A DNA stretch of 64,000 nucleotides, taken from positions 186,001-250,000 of the forward strand of contig NZ_VCDI01000006.1 of assembly GCF_005844085.1 (NCBI RefSeq), given 5' to 3'. The translations under genes and the position numbers were made by a program. The number at the start of each line of letters is the position of its first letter. The stretch's first letter is position 1. Below, piece by piece: positions 51,703 to 60,753 of the stretch. Origin of the DNA: Lichenicoccus roseus (GTDB lineage Bacteria; Pseudomonadota; Alphaproteobacteria; Acetobacterales; Acetobacteraceae). The notes beneath the pieces are model-generated. The model was not told the DNA's origin, did no database searches, and saw nothing but the letters and a program-made list of their open reading frames with translations.

Positions 51703-53748
51703 TCAGTCGCGGAGCACGAGCACGGCGCCGAGCACCACGAGCCCGAAGATGATGTCGCGGACGGCGTGCGGCAGCATTGTCCCGGCCAGCAGCGTCGACA
51801 GCGCGGTCAGGAGAAGCACGCCGCCGAACATGCCGGGATAGCGGCCGCGGCCGCCGGTGATCAGGCTGCCGCCCACCACGACGGCTGCGATCGACGGCAG
51901 GAGATATTCGTCGCCCATGCCCAGGCTTGCCTGGCCGTTGAAGGAAGCGAGCATTATCCCGACGAGGGCGGAGCAGAAGCCGGAGAGGGCGTAGACGCCG
52001 ATCAGCGTGCCGCCCACGCCTACCCCACTGAAGCGGGCGGCAAGGGGGCTGTTGCCGACGGCGTAGACCCGGCGACCGAAGATGGTCCCGCCCAGCAGCA
52101 GGGATGCGGCGAGGACGAAGCCGATTAAGCCCCAAACCACCGGTGTCGCACCGAGGAGATGGCCCGTCATCACCCGACGCATTCCGGGAGAGGCGAAACC
52201 GGAGGGCGTGCCCCCGCTGTAGACCAGTGCGGCACCCTGCAGGATGCCGTTCATGGCGAGGGTCATGACGATGGGGGGAAGGCCGAGCAGGACGATGCCA
52301 AGGCCGTTCACCGCACCCAACGCGGCTCCGAGCAGCAGGCCGAGGGGCAGGGCCCAAAGCGCAGCCGGGTCCGATCCACTCACGAACCCCGCCACGACGA
52401 TGCCAACAAGGGAGATCATCCAGGGCAGCGAGAGATCGAGACCACCCGTGAGGATAACGGCACCCTGCCCGAGCGCCAGGACCGTCAGGAAGGACGCCAG
52501 GACCAGCAGTGAGTTGACGAAGGCCGGGTCGGTCAGGGCATGGCCTTTCAGCACCTGCGTCACGACAAGGACCACGGCCAGGCCCGCATAGGCGGGCAAG
52601 GTGTATCTGAGGTTCGCGCGGTTGCGGGTGAGCCAGCCGGGGGCCTGTCGGTCCGCCGTGGCCTCGGCGGGGGCGCGTGGCGGAAGCACCGGAGACGCGA
52701 ACGATACGCGATGGGCAGAGGCGAGGGAGTTCTCACGCCGGGCCTTTAGACGCAGCGCGCCGAGCCGGAGATATTGAGCGAGCGGCGCCCGGCGACCCGT
52801 CGAGCCGCCGAGCACGGCGAGGATAAGCAGGACACCCTCGGCCACAGAGCTGTAGAATGCGGGCACGTTGAGTGCCAGCAGTATGTTGACCGCGATCATC
52901 AGGGTGTAGGCGCCGATGATCGAGCCGATCGCGCCGCCGCGCCCGCCGCCGAACACGGTGCCGCCGAGGGCGACCGCGGCGAAAATCTGCAGCAGCATCG
53001 AGCCGCCGACGAGGGGATCAGACGATCCCGTCTGCGCCGAAACGAAAGCGCCCGACAAACCGTAGAAGGCGCCTGCCAGGACGTATGCCCGGAACGTCAC
53101 CCACGTGACGCGCACGCCCGACGCGAACGCCGCGTCCGTGTCGCTGCCGACCGCGTAGAGACCCACCCCGAAACGCGTCGCCTTGACCGCCAGCCAGACC
53201 GCCGCGGCGGCGGCGATGACCAGAACGGGGGCGGGTAAGACGCTTGGGATGGCGTCGCCAGTAAAGAAGCCGACGAAGCCTGGCGCGATCGTGCCGCCCG
53301 GCTTGTCCGAGATCAGCAGGGTCGTGCCCTGGACGATGAACATCGTCGACAGCGTGACGACGATGGGCTGCATGCGCACGAAAGCGACGAAGAAGCCGTT
53401 GAAGGCCCCCACGGCCGCGCCGATAACGATCGCGAGCAGACCAAACGCGATCTGCGACCCCGCGCCGGACCCCATCCCGGATCCGAGCACCACGTTCACG
53501 AGGGAGATGACGGCACCGGCGGACAAATCGAAGCCGCCTGACAGGATTACGAAGGTCTGGCCAATCGCCGCCAGTGCAAGTGACGCGCCGCCGGACGCGA
53601 TGAAGCCAAACTGGAAGTAGCTGAAGCCGGACAGTCCGAGGACGACAGCGAGAAGAACGAGGAAGACCGTGAGGGCAACGAGCGCGCCGCGGTGCCGGAC
53701 GAGGAACGGCCCCGAACGCGATCGCCGCCGGGCCGGGGCATAGGCCAT
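51703..53748 (-). CDS. Fused double permease of a sugar ABC transporter
   Basis: Two complete RbsC-type permease domains are joined in one 681-residue protein. The first has GGFDLSAGAVISLVNVVLG and GVGLYAVGSDTDAAFASGV, and the second has GGLDLSLPWMISLVGIVVAG and FGRRVYAVGNSPLAARFSGV, i.e. the signature and coupling loops occur twice. An Arg/Pro-rich linker (around residues 330-375) joins them. Most systems encode the two permeases separately or use a homodimer. GTG 53757 (overlapping the ATPase stop) is an alternative start. It works with the ATPase and binding protein upstream. Confidence 0.92.
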   Translation of the reverse strand: MAYAPARRRSRSGPFLVRHRGALVALTVFLVLLAVVLGLSGFSYFQFGFIASGGASLALAAIGQTFVILSGGFDLSAGAVISLVNVVLGSGMGSGAGSQIAFGLLAIVIGAAVGAFNGFFVAFVRMQPIVVTLSTMFIVQGTTLLISDKPGGTIAPGFVGFFTGDAIPSVLPAPVLVIAAAAAVWLAVKATRFGVGLYAVGSDTDAAFASGVRVTWVTFRAYVLAGAFYGLSGAFVSAQTGSSDPLVGGSMLLQIFAAVALGGTVFGGGRGGAIGSIIGAYTLMIAVNILLALNVPAFYSSVAEGVLLILAVLGGSTGRRAPLAQYLRLGALRLKARRENSLASAHRVSFASPVLPPRAPAEATADRQAPGWLTRNRANLRYTLPAYAGLAVVLVVTQVLKGHALTDPAFVNSLLVLASFLTVLALGQGAVILTGGLDLSLPWMISLVGIVVAGFVSGSDPAALWALPLGLLLGAALGAVNGLGIVLLGLPPIVMTLAMNGILQGAALVYSGGTPSGFASPGMRRVMTGHLLGATPVVWGLIGFVLAASLLLGGTIFGRRVYAVGNSPLAARFSGVGVGGTLIGVYALSGFCSALVGIMLASFNGQASLGMGDEYLLPSIAAVVVGGSLITGGRGRYPGMFGGVLLLTALSTLLAGTMLPHAVRDIIFGLVVLGAVLVLRD

Positions 53749-53753
53749 GGTTG

Positions 53754-55304
53754 TCACGCGCGACCTCCCTGCACGTGACCTACGGATCCGCCGCCGAGAG
53801 CGCTTCGCATGATGCGTTCCTCTTCGATGGCCTCGCCGCGCAGTTCGTCCACGACTGAGCCGCCGTACATCACCATGACGCGGTCGCAGAGATTGGCGAG
53901 TTCCATAATCTCCGTGGAGTAGAAGAGAACCGAGCCGCCAGCGGACGCGAAGTCGCGCATCATCACGTACAGCTGGTGCTTCGTGCCGACGTCGATTCCG
54001 CGCGTAGGGTCGAACATCAGCAGCACGCGTCCACCCGTGATCAGCCACTTCGCGATGGCAATCTTCTGCTGGTTTCCACCGCTAAAGGCCCCAGCCTCGG
54101 TAAAGGCGGCGCGGGGATGGACTTCGACCTGATCCAGCACCCGAGCGACGGCGCGGCTCTCGGCCCCGCGGTCCACCAGACCGAACCGCGAGAAGCGATC
54201 CAGAACCGGAAGGGACACGTTGAAGCGGCCGTCCTGTCTGAGGAACAGGCCCTCGGTCTTGCGTTCCTCCGGCACCAACGAGATGCCGATGTTCGCCCGA
54301 ATCGCGTCCGATGGCGAGGCCAGCGTGACGAGTCGGCCATCCACCGCCAGCGTGCCGTCGGTCAGCCGGGCAAGCCCGAAGCAGGCGTGGAAGAGTTCCT
54401 GCTGGCCCATGCCCTGCAGGGCCGCGACGCCGAGGATCTCGCCGGGCCATAGATCGAAATCGACTTTCAGCAGCTTGCCGTCGGTGCACAGGTTACGGCC
54501 GCTGAGGACCGGCACGGCGTCGGATGGACGGCTGGATGGCTCCGGCCGCTGCGGGAACGTGGCGTCCAGGGAGCGGCCGATGATGAGCTTGATGACGTCG
54601 TCGTCGCTGACCGATGCTACGTCCGAAGTCCCGGTGTCGCGGCCGTTGCGCAATATCGTCAGCCGGTCGCAGAACCGTCTCACCTCGGCCATACGATGGG
54701 AGATGAAGATCGTCGTGACCCCGTCGCGCTTCAATTGGCCGATGATGTCGCCGAGCCAATCGATGTCGTCGCCCGACAGGGCTGAGGTCGGCTCGTCGAG
54801 AAGCAGAATGCGGGGCTTCCTGAACACCGCGCGCGCGATTTCGATTTTCTGTCGTTGCGACAGATCGAACGTGTGGGCCTCCGCGCGGATATCGATTTCC
54901 GCGAGGCCGATCCGCCGGAGATGAGCCTCCACCTCTTCCTCGCCCCGGCGACGGCGCAACACGCCCAGCGCGGTCCGGGGTGCGTAGGGGAGCAGCATGT
55001 TCTCCGCGATGGTCAGGTCGGGAACCAGGCTGATCTCCTGGAACGCGGTCTGCACGCCGAGACGATGGGCGTCGGCAGGCCGTGTCATCTCGACCTTCTG
55101 TCCGAACACCTCGATGATTCCGGTGCTCGGACGCACGAGCCCGGACAGGAGCTTCACGGCTGTCGATTTCCCGGCGCCGTTCTCGCCCAGGAGCGCATGC
55201 ACCTCGCCGCATCGGACGCTGAAGGATGCTCCTCCAAGGGCTCGCGTGGCCCCGTATGTCTTGACGATGTTCTCGAGCCGCAACGCGTCTTGATGCGAGG
55301 GCAT
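53754..55304 (-). CDS. Sugar ABC transporter ATP-binding protein (two-domain)
   Basis: This is a dual-domain ATPase, 516 residues. The first half has Walker A GENGAGKSTAVKLLSGL and Walker B ILLLDEPTSALSG. The second has the degenerate site LQGMGQQE, signature FSGGNQQKIAIAKW and VLLMFDPTRGID, where FDPTRG replaces FDEPTxG: the second-domain Walker B Glu is missing, as is common in this family. ATG 55304 (MPSHQDALRLENIVKTYGA) is chosen. It lies between the fused permease and the binding protein. Confidence 0.93.
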   Translation of the reverse strand: MPSHQDALRLENIVKTYGATRALGGASFSVRCGEVHALLGENGAGKSTAVKLLSGLVRPSTGIIEVFGQKVEMTRPADAHRLGVQTAFQEISLVPDLTIAENMLLPYAPRTALGVLRRRRGEEEVEAHLRRIGLAEIDIRAEAHTFDLSQRQKIEIARAVFRKPRILLLDEPTSALSGDDIDWLGDIIGQLKRDGVTTIFISHRMAEVRRFCDRLTILRNGRDTGTSDVASVSDDDVIKLIIGRSLDATFPQRPEPSSRPSDAVPVLSGRNLCTDGKLLKVDFDLWPGEILGVAALQGMGQQELFHACFGLARLTDGTLAVDGRLVTLASPSDAIRANIGISLVPEERKTEGLFLRQDGRFNVSLPVLDRFSRFGLVDRGAESRAVARVLDQVEVHPRAAFTEAGAFSGGNQQKIAIAKWLITGGRVLLMFDPTRGIDVGTKHQLYVMMRDFASAGGSVLFYSTEIMELANLCDRVMVMYGGSVVDELRGEAIEEERIMRSALGGGSVGHVQGGRA

Positions 55305-55364
55305 CTCGGAAATCCTGCGGGAAAAGAAGAGCACGGCAAAAATGCTCGATGGGGTGAGGAGACC

Positions 55365-56492
55365 TCAGTCGAGCTTTTCCGGTTCGGCTTTCAGCGCCGC
55401 GTTGAGACCTACCTCGGGCGTCTGCGCTGAGTAGATGGACGCGAACCATCCCGGGTTGGTCACGGCGGAAGGCTCGAACACGTTGCAGCCCTCTGACATC
55501 TCCTTCCAGGTTCCGGTCTTGCACAGCTTCACGGTGGCGTTAGTCACCTGTGGCAGCGGCAGCACCGTATCGTGCGGGACGTCCTTCCCGCCGAGCTTGT
55601 CGAGGACCAGCTTCAGGGCGTAGGCGCCGGAATAGGGGACGGAGGCGTAGGAGAACCTAGGCGCGCCCATCGGCCTGTATGCGCCGTTGGCGCCGTCCAC
55701 CGGAGTTCCCTTCGGCAGCATCTGGATGCGTCCGCCGTTCGATCCCTCACCGGCGCAAGGCTTCAGCTTTTCTTCCGGGATCCCGGCCTCGAGCTGCATC
55801 TCGTCGGCGGTGAAGCAGCCGACCTGCATCCAGAGGCCGTCGATCTTGTCCCAGCTCTGCGTGGCGAGGATCTTCGACAGCTCTGTCCGGGCGACGGCCT
55901 GGCTCCACATGCCGGGTGCCTCCGCCACGATCTTGATGCCGGGGTGCCTTGTGAAGACGGCTTTAGCGGCCTCCGTACGCTTAGTGTCGACCGACGTGCC
56001 GGGGACGCCGGTGATGACGACGATGTTTCCTTTGCCGCCCAATTTATTGGCCAGCCATTCGCCACCGGCGCGACCTGCCGCCTCCTGGTCGATATGGACG
56101 TCGTAGGCGCAGGGCTCGGTAATCTGCGCGTCATAGGCGATCACCATGACACCCCTGGAACAGGCGTTCTTGACCACGCGATTCAGCGCAGTGGGCGAGA
56201 TAGGATAGACAATGATCGCCTTCGCACCCTCCTGCACCATTGCGTTGATTTGCTGGATCTGCCTCTGCGCGCTAGGTCCCGCGACCTGCACCTGCAGCGC
56301 GATCTTGGCGGCGATGGCCGGACTGGCCGCCATCGCCTTGATCATGTTGGTGGCCTCAGCCTGCCAGTCGTTGCCGATATAGCTCATGCTCAGGAAGACC
56401 TTGGCCTTCTCCTGCGCGTGCGCCGCGACGGGCAGCATCGTGAGAGCGGTAAAGAGCGCGGCTCTGCGGATCGACGGCAATTGAAACATCAT
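55365..56492 (-). CDS. Sugar-binding periplasmic protein of the second ABC importer
   Basis: This is a Peripla_BP_4-type binding protein, 375 residues, with signal peptide ending PVAAHA-QEK. The mature chain has FLSMSYIGNDWQAEATNMI, AIIVYPISPTALNRVV and GVPGTSVDTKRTEAAKAVF. At 350 mature residues it is longer than RbsB (about 270) and resembles the binding proteins paired with two-permease systems. It is the first gene of the leftward operon that runs through the fused permease into the BKACE pathway, divergent from the GntR regulator. Confidence 0.92.
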   Translation of the reverse strand: MMFQLPSIRRAALFTALTMLPVAAHAQEKAKVFLSMSYIGNDWQAEATNMIKAMAASPAIAAKIALQVQVAGPSAQRQIQQINAMVQEGAKAIIVYPISPTALNRVVKNACSRGVMVIAYDAQITEPCAYDVHIDQEAAGRAGGEWLANKLGGKGNIVVITGVPGTSVDTKRTEAAKAVFTRHPGIKIVAEAPGMWSQAVARTELSKILATQSWDKIDGLWMQVGCFTADEMQLEAGIPEEKLKPCAGEGSNGGRIQMLPKGTPVDGANGAYRPMGAPRFSYASVPYSGAYALKLVLDKLGGKDVPHDTVLPLPQVTNATVKLCKTGTWKEMSEGCNVFEPSAVTNPGWFASIYSAQTPEVGLNAALKAEPEKLD

Positions 56493-56657
56493 CTGCGTCC
56501 CTCCCCGGGACCATCTTGAATTCGATCGCCGGACGGTTGCCCCGTCCCGTTCTGATCAAATATCTCAAATCATATATCAGGAAGCGCTTCAACCCCCTTT
56601 CGGCTGGTGTCCGGTCAGGTATGATTCAGGGAATGGAACTTGATCGGATAGATTGGC
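56493..56657. promoter_or_regulatory. Divergent promoter region between the catabolic operon and its GntR regulator
   Basis: This 165-bp gap contains an AT-rich block unlike its surroundings (TGATCAAATATCTCAAATC at 56553-56571 and the following ATATATCA). Within it a TATGAT (minus strand, 56574-56569) could be a -10. A perfect palindrome GAAGCGCTTC lies at 56581-56590, a shape typical of LacI/GntR-like operators. It is the obvious place for the GntR/FCD protein to control both directions. Confidence 0.45.
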
Positions 56658-57395
56658 ATGGGAGCTGAGAGCGCGACCCGAGGGCTTCCGTATGCGCCGG
56701 TATCCCGGGCGACGATCCAGGACCACGTCTACGGCAGGCTGCGCGAGATGATCCTCACCGGGGGCATCGAACCCGGTCGGACCGTCACGATACAGAGCCT
56801 GGCGGACGCTTTCGGTGTCAGCGCAATGCCAGTCCGCGAGGCTCTGCACCGTCTGGTCGCCGAGAAGGCCCTGACCGTCGTGGCGGGACGGTCGGTCGGC
56901 ATCCCGTTCCTGTCGGCGGAACGCCTCGCCGATCTATGTCGCGTGCGCCTCGAAGTGGAGGGGACGGCAGTCGCTTGGGCCACCGACAGGCTCGAATCCG
57001 GTGACCTCGACATCCTAGGTGGCTTGATCGAGGAGATGGAAGCGGCGGCCGCAGGAAAAGACCGTGCCCGTTATGTCCCCGCCAACCGTGAGTTCCACTT
57101 CACCATCTATCGCGCGGCTGGCTCCGAGACGCTGCTTGCGGTCATCGAGTCGCTTTGGTTGCAGATCGGCCCATTTATCAACCTGATCGGAACCGTGGAC
57201 GGTTGGGGAGTGGGCAACGAGCAGCACAGGCTGATGCGTGCCGCACTCGTCGAGCGGAATTCAAAGGCGTCTCGTGCTGCTCTGCGCCGGGACATCACGG
57301 ACGCGGCTGGCATGCTGGAGCGGATGCTGGAAAACGGGTCGTTGTCGAAGAACGATAAGGAGGCTGCAATCCGCAAGTTGGTGAAGGCGGAATGA
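56658..57395 (+). CDS. GntR family transcriptional regulator, FCD subfamily
   Basis: This is a 245-residue regulator with an N-terminal winged HTH (IQDHVYGRLREMILTGGIEPG, split over helices, then VSAMPVREALHRLVAEKAL) and a C-terminal FCD ligand domain. The FCD metal and ligand residues appear in RVRLEVEG, NREFHFTIYRAAG and NEQHRLMRAAL. FCD regulators commonly sense acidic intermediates such as sugar acids, so it probably represses the divergent import and BKACE operon until its substrate appears. Confidence 0.93.
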   Translation: MGAESATRGLPYAPVSRATIQDHVYGRLREMILTGGIEPGRTVTIQSLADAFGVSAMPVREALHRLVAEKALTVVAGRSVGIPFLSAERLADLCRVRLEVEGTAVAWATDRLESGDLDILGGLIEEMEAAAAGKDRARYVPANREFHFTIYRAAGSETLLAVIESLWLQIGPFINLIGTVDGWGVGNEQHRLMRAALVERNSKASRAALRRDITDAAGMLERMLENGSLSKNDKEAAIRKLVKAE

Positions 57396-57812
57396 TAGAT
57401 CCGCCTACCCAGGCTCCCGATGAAGCACCGCATCGCAGCGGCAAGGGTGGCCGCCTGTAATAGGCGATCGAAAATTGGTCAGTCGGTCATAGCTCGATGC
57501 ACCTGCAAGGCGCATCGTATGCAAGGGGCAGCAGCCCACATCAGGACGGCCTGGCGTTGACGTTGAAGCCACAGCACCTGCGTCAAGTCGTGGATGCCTC
57601 CCCGTTTCAAGCAGATCTGCGTGACCGGAACGGGCCTTCAGGTAGATCACCCATCACGCCGTCGTGGCGGCCGCAGCAAAGCATCCCATAGGCTTTCGAT
57701 TACATACGAAACGCCTGATCTTGTTTTCGACTAGAGACTTGTACGGGCACCGCCTTGACAGGAAGCTTCCGATGATAGCGTTATCAAAAAAACACAAAAG
57801 GGGGGCGAAGCA
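57396..57812. other. Gap between the GntR gene and the esterase
   Basis: No supportable gene was found. Open frames here have unlikely composition. The right part holds the esterase promoter region with two palindromes listed separately; the left 350 bp shows nothing distinct. Confidence 0.5.
57761..57786 (+). promoter_or_regulatory. Palindromes in the esterase promoter region
   Basis: A TTGACA (57755-57760) is followed at once by the perfect palindrome GGAAGCTTCC (57761-57770) and then TGATAGCGTTATCA (57773-57786), a 12/14 palindrome of the LacI-operator type. They lie 27-52 bp before the TTG start of the esterase, suitable for repressor binding. No clear -10 at standard spacing. Confidence 0.4.
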
Positions 57813-59198
57813 TTGGCAACTATTTCCCGTCTGACGCATGGCGCTGCTCATAGACGTTCATGCAGAAACGCAGGGACGGCCGCCGCGGCTGCGGTGGCGT
57901 CCCTGATCGCGATATCGCCAGCACTTGCCCAGACAAGTTGTCCCGCCGGGAATACGGGAGTCCCTCCTGGCTCGAATACCACAAACCCGTCGGCTCCTTT
58001 TTACATCGACGTCACGGGGCTTACCTTCACGTCGCCGACGACGAACCCGACACGCGATCCGACCAATCCGCACTATCCGTCCGCCGTTCAGCTTCCGGAT
58101 GGCCAAGTTCCCTCGCCATACCTAGTCGGGAATTACATCCTCGGCCCGACCCATCCAGCCGCGGCTGAAACCGTCGTGCATGCGGTGCCACGCGGCTACG
58201 TCTACAATTTTACGATTTCTTCGAATACCAGCCTTATCTATAAGCCAGGCATCATCCGTGACGATGCAAACAATTGTCTGGATGCCAGTGTCTATACGGC
58301 ACCCACCCGGCCCAGTAATCCGTCACACATCATCATCACCACGAGCCATACAGGAACCTGGACGAGGACCACCGAGGTCTACATCCCGGCGCAGTATCAG
58401 CGCGGCACGGCGGCCCCCTTCATCGTCGCGCAGGACGGGGGTCTCCAACCCGCGACCTCGACGCAGCTGTTCACGGTGCTGGACAACCTGATCGCCGAAC
58501 ACAAGCTGCCGCCAATGATCGCCATCAGCATTGCGCCGGGCGGGCAGGATGCCCAAGGCAGCGAGCGCGGTCGGGAATACGACACAATCTCCGGCGACTA
58601 CGCGGAGTGGATCGAGACCGAGATCCTGCCACTGGTCGAGCAAAAGACAGGGGTCCAGCTCACTCGGAACCCGGACGGGCGCGCAACCTTGGGGATCAGC
58701 TCCAGTGGTACCGCGGCGTTCTCTATGGCGTTCTATCACCCCGAGCTGTATCGCCGCGTTCTCGCCTACTCGCCGACGTTGGTTAATCAGCAGTGGCCGC
58801 AAAACCCGGCACTGCCCGGAGGTGCCTGGCAGTTCCACGACGCCTACGCGGGTCCGCCGGTGCCCAATGAGAACGTTCAGGGCATGAACGCCCCAACTCC
58901 GTCTATCCTGCCGACCGGCACGCCTCTGTTCGTGCGCACCGCACGCAAGCCGATCCGCTTCTGGTTCGAGACCGGCCAACAGGATCTGTTCTATCCCGAT
59001 GTTACGCTAGCCGATGGCATGCACGACTGGGTGCTGGGCAACGAGCACATGGCGGCCGTGCTCGCGGCCAAGGGCTACCAGTATCAGTTCGTCTTCTCAA
59101 AGAACGCCGGTCACGTGGACGGTCCGACGGAGGCGCAGACCCTGCCCGAGGCGCTCGAGTGGCTTTGGTCCGGCTACGGGATCCAGCCAGTGAAGTGA
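57813..59198 (+). CDS. Exported esterase (esterase D/enterochelin esterase-like alpha/beta hydrolase)
   Basis: This is a 461-residue secreted hydrolase. The signal peptide runs to about residue 40 (AAVASLIAISPALAQ). An N-terminal beta-rich domain precedes the esterase domain with TRTTEVYIPAQYQRG, FIVAQDGG, the nucleophile elbow GISSSGTAAF, and the His in SKNAGHVDGP. The layout resembles Fes/IroE-type esterases and putative S-formylglutathione hydrolase relatives. The start is TTG 57813 with a GGGGGG tract 8 bases upstream. Substrate unknown; it may release a monomer from an external ester for the neighbouring pathways. Confidence 0.82.
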   Translation: MATISRLTHGAAHRRSCRNAGTAAAAAVASLIAISPALAQTSCPAGNTGVPPGSNTTNPSAPFYIDVTGLTFTSPTTNPTRDPTNPHYPSAVQLPDGQVPSPYLVGNYILGPTHPAAAETVVHAVPRGYVYNFTISSNTSLIYKPGIIRDDANNCLDASVYTAPTRPSNPSHIIITTSHTGTWTRTTEVYIPAQYQRGTAAPFIVAQDGGLQPATSTQLFTVLDNLIAEHKLPPMIAISIAPGGQDAQGSERGREYDTISGDYAEWIETEILPLVEQKTGVQLTRNPDGRATLGISSSGTAAFSMAFYHPELYRRVLAYSPTLVNQQWPQNPALPGGAWQFHDAYAGPPVPNENVQGMNAPTPSILPTGTPLFVRTARKPIRFWFETGQQDLFYPDVTLADGMHDWVLGNEHMAAVLAAKGYQYQFVFSKNAGHVDGPTEAQTLPEALEWLWSGYGIQPVK

Positions 59199-59771
59199 TG
59201 CCCTCGGCACGGATCGTCCACCCCTCGAAGTGGAGGGCGATCCGCTGGAATCATTTCTATGTTTGTCGAACACCGGCACCTGGCTTGGTGCTCTTAGCTA
59301 AGTGCAGCGCGACGTCGACCATGCCCTCACGGTAGCCCGGACGCAGGCCAACGTCGCGAACCGCCATTCGGACGATCGCATCGCTCCCGGCGACATGAAC
59401 GGCCTGCTCAAAGACGTTCGTCTGGGCATGGGCGAGAACCCGAAGCCCGCAGTCTGTGCATTGAAGTGAGTTTTCCTAACCTGAAGGGCTATATTCACTC
59501 GTTTGTCGCCTCAGCAGAATCGGCGGCAATTCGATAGCAATCCGGGGGAACTCAGATGACCGAGCAAATATCTACCGCGGCCTCCTCGGCGCGATTACCG
59601 GACGTCCGGTCCAGATGTTTGGCTTGACAACGGGCGCGTCATGGAGATGGCGCATTGGACGCCTCTCCCCCTTCAGTCTGGGAGCGTTATGAGGGTTATG
59701 TGCGGGTAAATATCACACCGTGAAGTTGGACTACGGGTCGCGCTCTGACAGAGCTAGGCGGTAAGAACGTG
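59199..59771. other. Gene-poor gap after the esterase
   Basis: No confident gene. A short plus-strand frame at about 59301-59469 encodes DVDHALTVARTQANVANRH and ends MGENPKPAVCALK; it reads like protein but is too short to identify and may be a fragment. The rest shows no repeats or RNA genes that I recognise. Confidence 0.4.
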
Positions 59772-59772
59772 A

Positions 59773-59810
59773 AAAAGCCGCTCCGGCTAGCAAAGGGCCG
59801 AAGCGGCTTA
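59773..59810 (-). terminator. Rho-independent terminator of the SDR-cupin operon
   Basis: Read on the minus strand, AAGCCGCT (59809-59802) pairs with AGCGGCTT (59782-59775), with an extra CGGC/GCCG pairing inside, followed by TTTTTC. It lies about 95 bp after the stop of the leftward SDR gene and closes the operon that begins with the cupin. Confidence 0.85.
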
Positions 59811-59902
59811 TCGGGAAGCAGGACCATCTAGGGAGCTAGATGGTCTGTAAAAGTAGTTGAAGGCCGACAAACGTTCGAAGAGGAAGAGGTATCCCGACCC
59901 TC

Positions 59903-60703
59903 CTAGACTGAATACCGGCATAGCGTTTCGCCGCCATCGACTCGGATAAGGTCACCGTGGATATAAGCGGACTTATCGGAAGCAAGGAACACCGCCAGGT
60001 CAGCGACGTCCGACACTTCTCCCCATCGCCCGAGCGGAATGCTCTTAGTGAACATTTCATCGAACGTATCGTCGTCTGCGAAGGCTCGGGTCAACGCCGT
60101 CTTTGCGTAGGTGGGACAGATGCCGTTGACCCGAATGCCTTCGCGCCCATACTCGATGGCGAGGCAGCGCGTGAGGTTTGCCGCTGCGCCCTTGGAGATA
60201 TTGTACACGGACTGCCTGGGATGTCCTTGCAGTCCTGCCGTCGAGACGAGGTTGACGATGTTCCCGCCACCGCCCTGTTTAAGGAAAACCTTGATGGCTT
60301 CCTGAGCGGCTAGGAAACAGCCGCGAACATTGACGTCAAAGCAGATGTCGAGCTCTTCCTCGGTGAAGTCGTGGAAGAGCTTGCCGCCTCGGTATATACC
60401 AGCATTGTTCACCAGGATATCAAGCCTACCGAACCGCTCGGTGGTCGCCTCGACGGCCCCCACCACATCTGCACGCTTTGTCACGTTGGTGGTTACGAAT
60501 AGGGCTTCGCTTCCGAGTTCCTGAACCAGCTGCACGGTTGTCAGTTCGGGCTTCTGGTCAAAGCCTGAGGGATTTGCTTTTTCCTGCAGGTCAGCGTTGA
60601 CGATGTTTGCCCCTGCCTCCGCCATCTTAGAGGCGATACCGCGTCCGAAGCCAGTGCTCGCACCCGTGATTAGAACTACCTTGCCTTCCAGATCCCGGGC
60701 CAC
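59903..60703 (-). CDS. SDR family oxidoreductase
   Basis: This is a classical SDR, 266 residues from GTG 60703 (VARDLEGKVVLITGAST), with GGGGAG six bases upstream. Motifs are TGASTGFGRGIASKMAEAG, NNAGIYRGG, the Ser in NLVSTAGLQG, and YNISKGAA (Tyr-x-x-x-Lys). The insertion QEKANPSGFDQKPELTT after the second strand is longer than usual. It is the last gene of the leftward unit, 50 bp after the other SDR. Substrate unknown; a 3-oxoacyl or hydroxy-ketone reductase role would fit. Confidence 0.9.
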   Translation of the reverse strand: MARDLEGKVVLITGASTGFGRGIASKMAEAGANIVNADLQEKANPSGFDQKPELTTVQLVQELGSEALFVTTNVTKRADVVGAVEATTERFGRLDILVNNAGIYRGGKLFHDFTEEELDICFDVNVRGCFLAAQEAIKVFLKQGGGGNIVNLVSTAGLQGHPRQSVYNISKGAAANLTRCLAIEYGREGIRVNGICPTYAKTALTRAFADDDTFDEMFTKSIPLGRWGEVSDVADLAVFLASDKSAYIHGDLIRVDGGETLCRYSV

Positions 60704-60753
60704 TTCCTGCTCCCCTTGACTTCCTAAAATCGTTTTCTTCTCGGCGGTGATAC

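Noticed and set aside
53749-54048. Upstream extension of the fused permease frame.
   Set aside because: The Arg-rich translation is a shadow of the ATPase gene; the permease starts at 53748 or at the overlapping GTG 53757.
57405-57650. Minus-strand frame of 81 codons between the GntR gene and the esterase.
   Set aside because: Unusual composition, no ribosome site and no recognisable domain.
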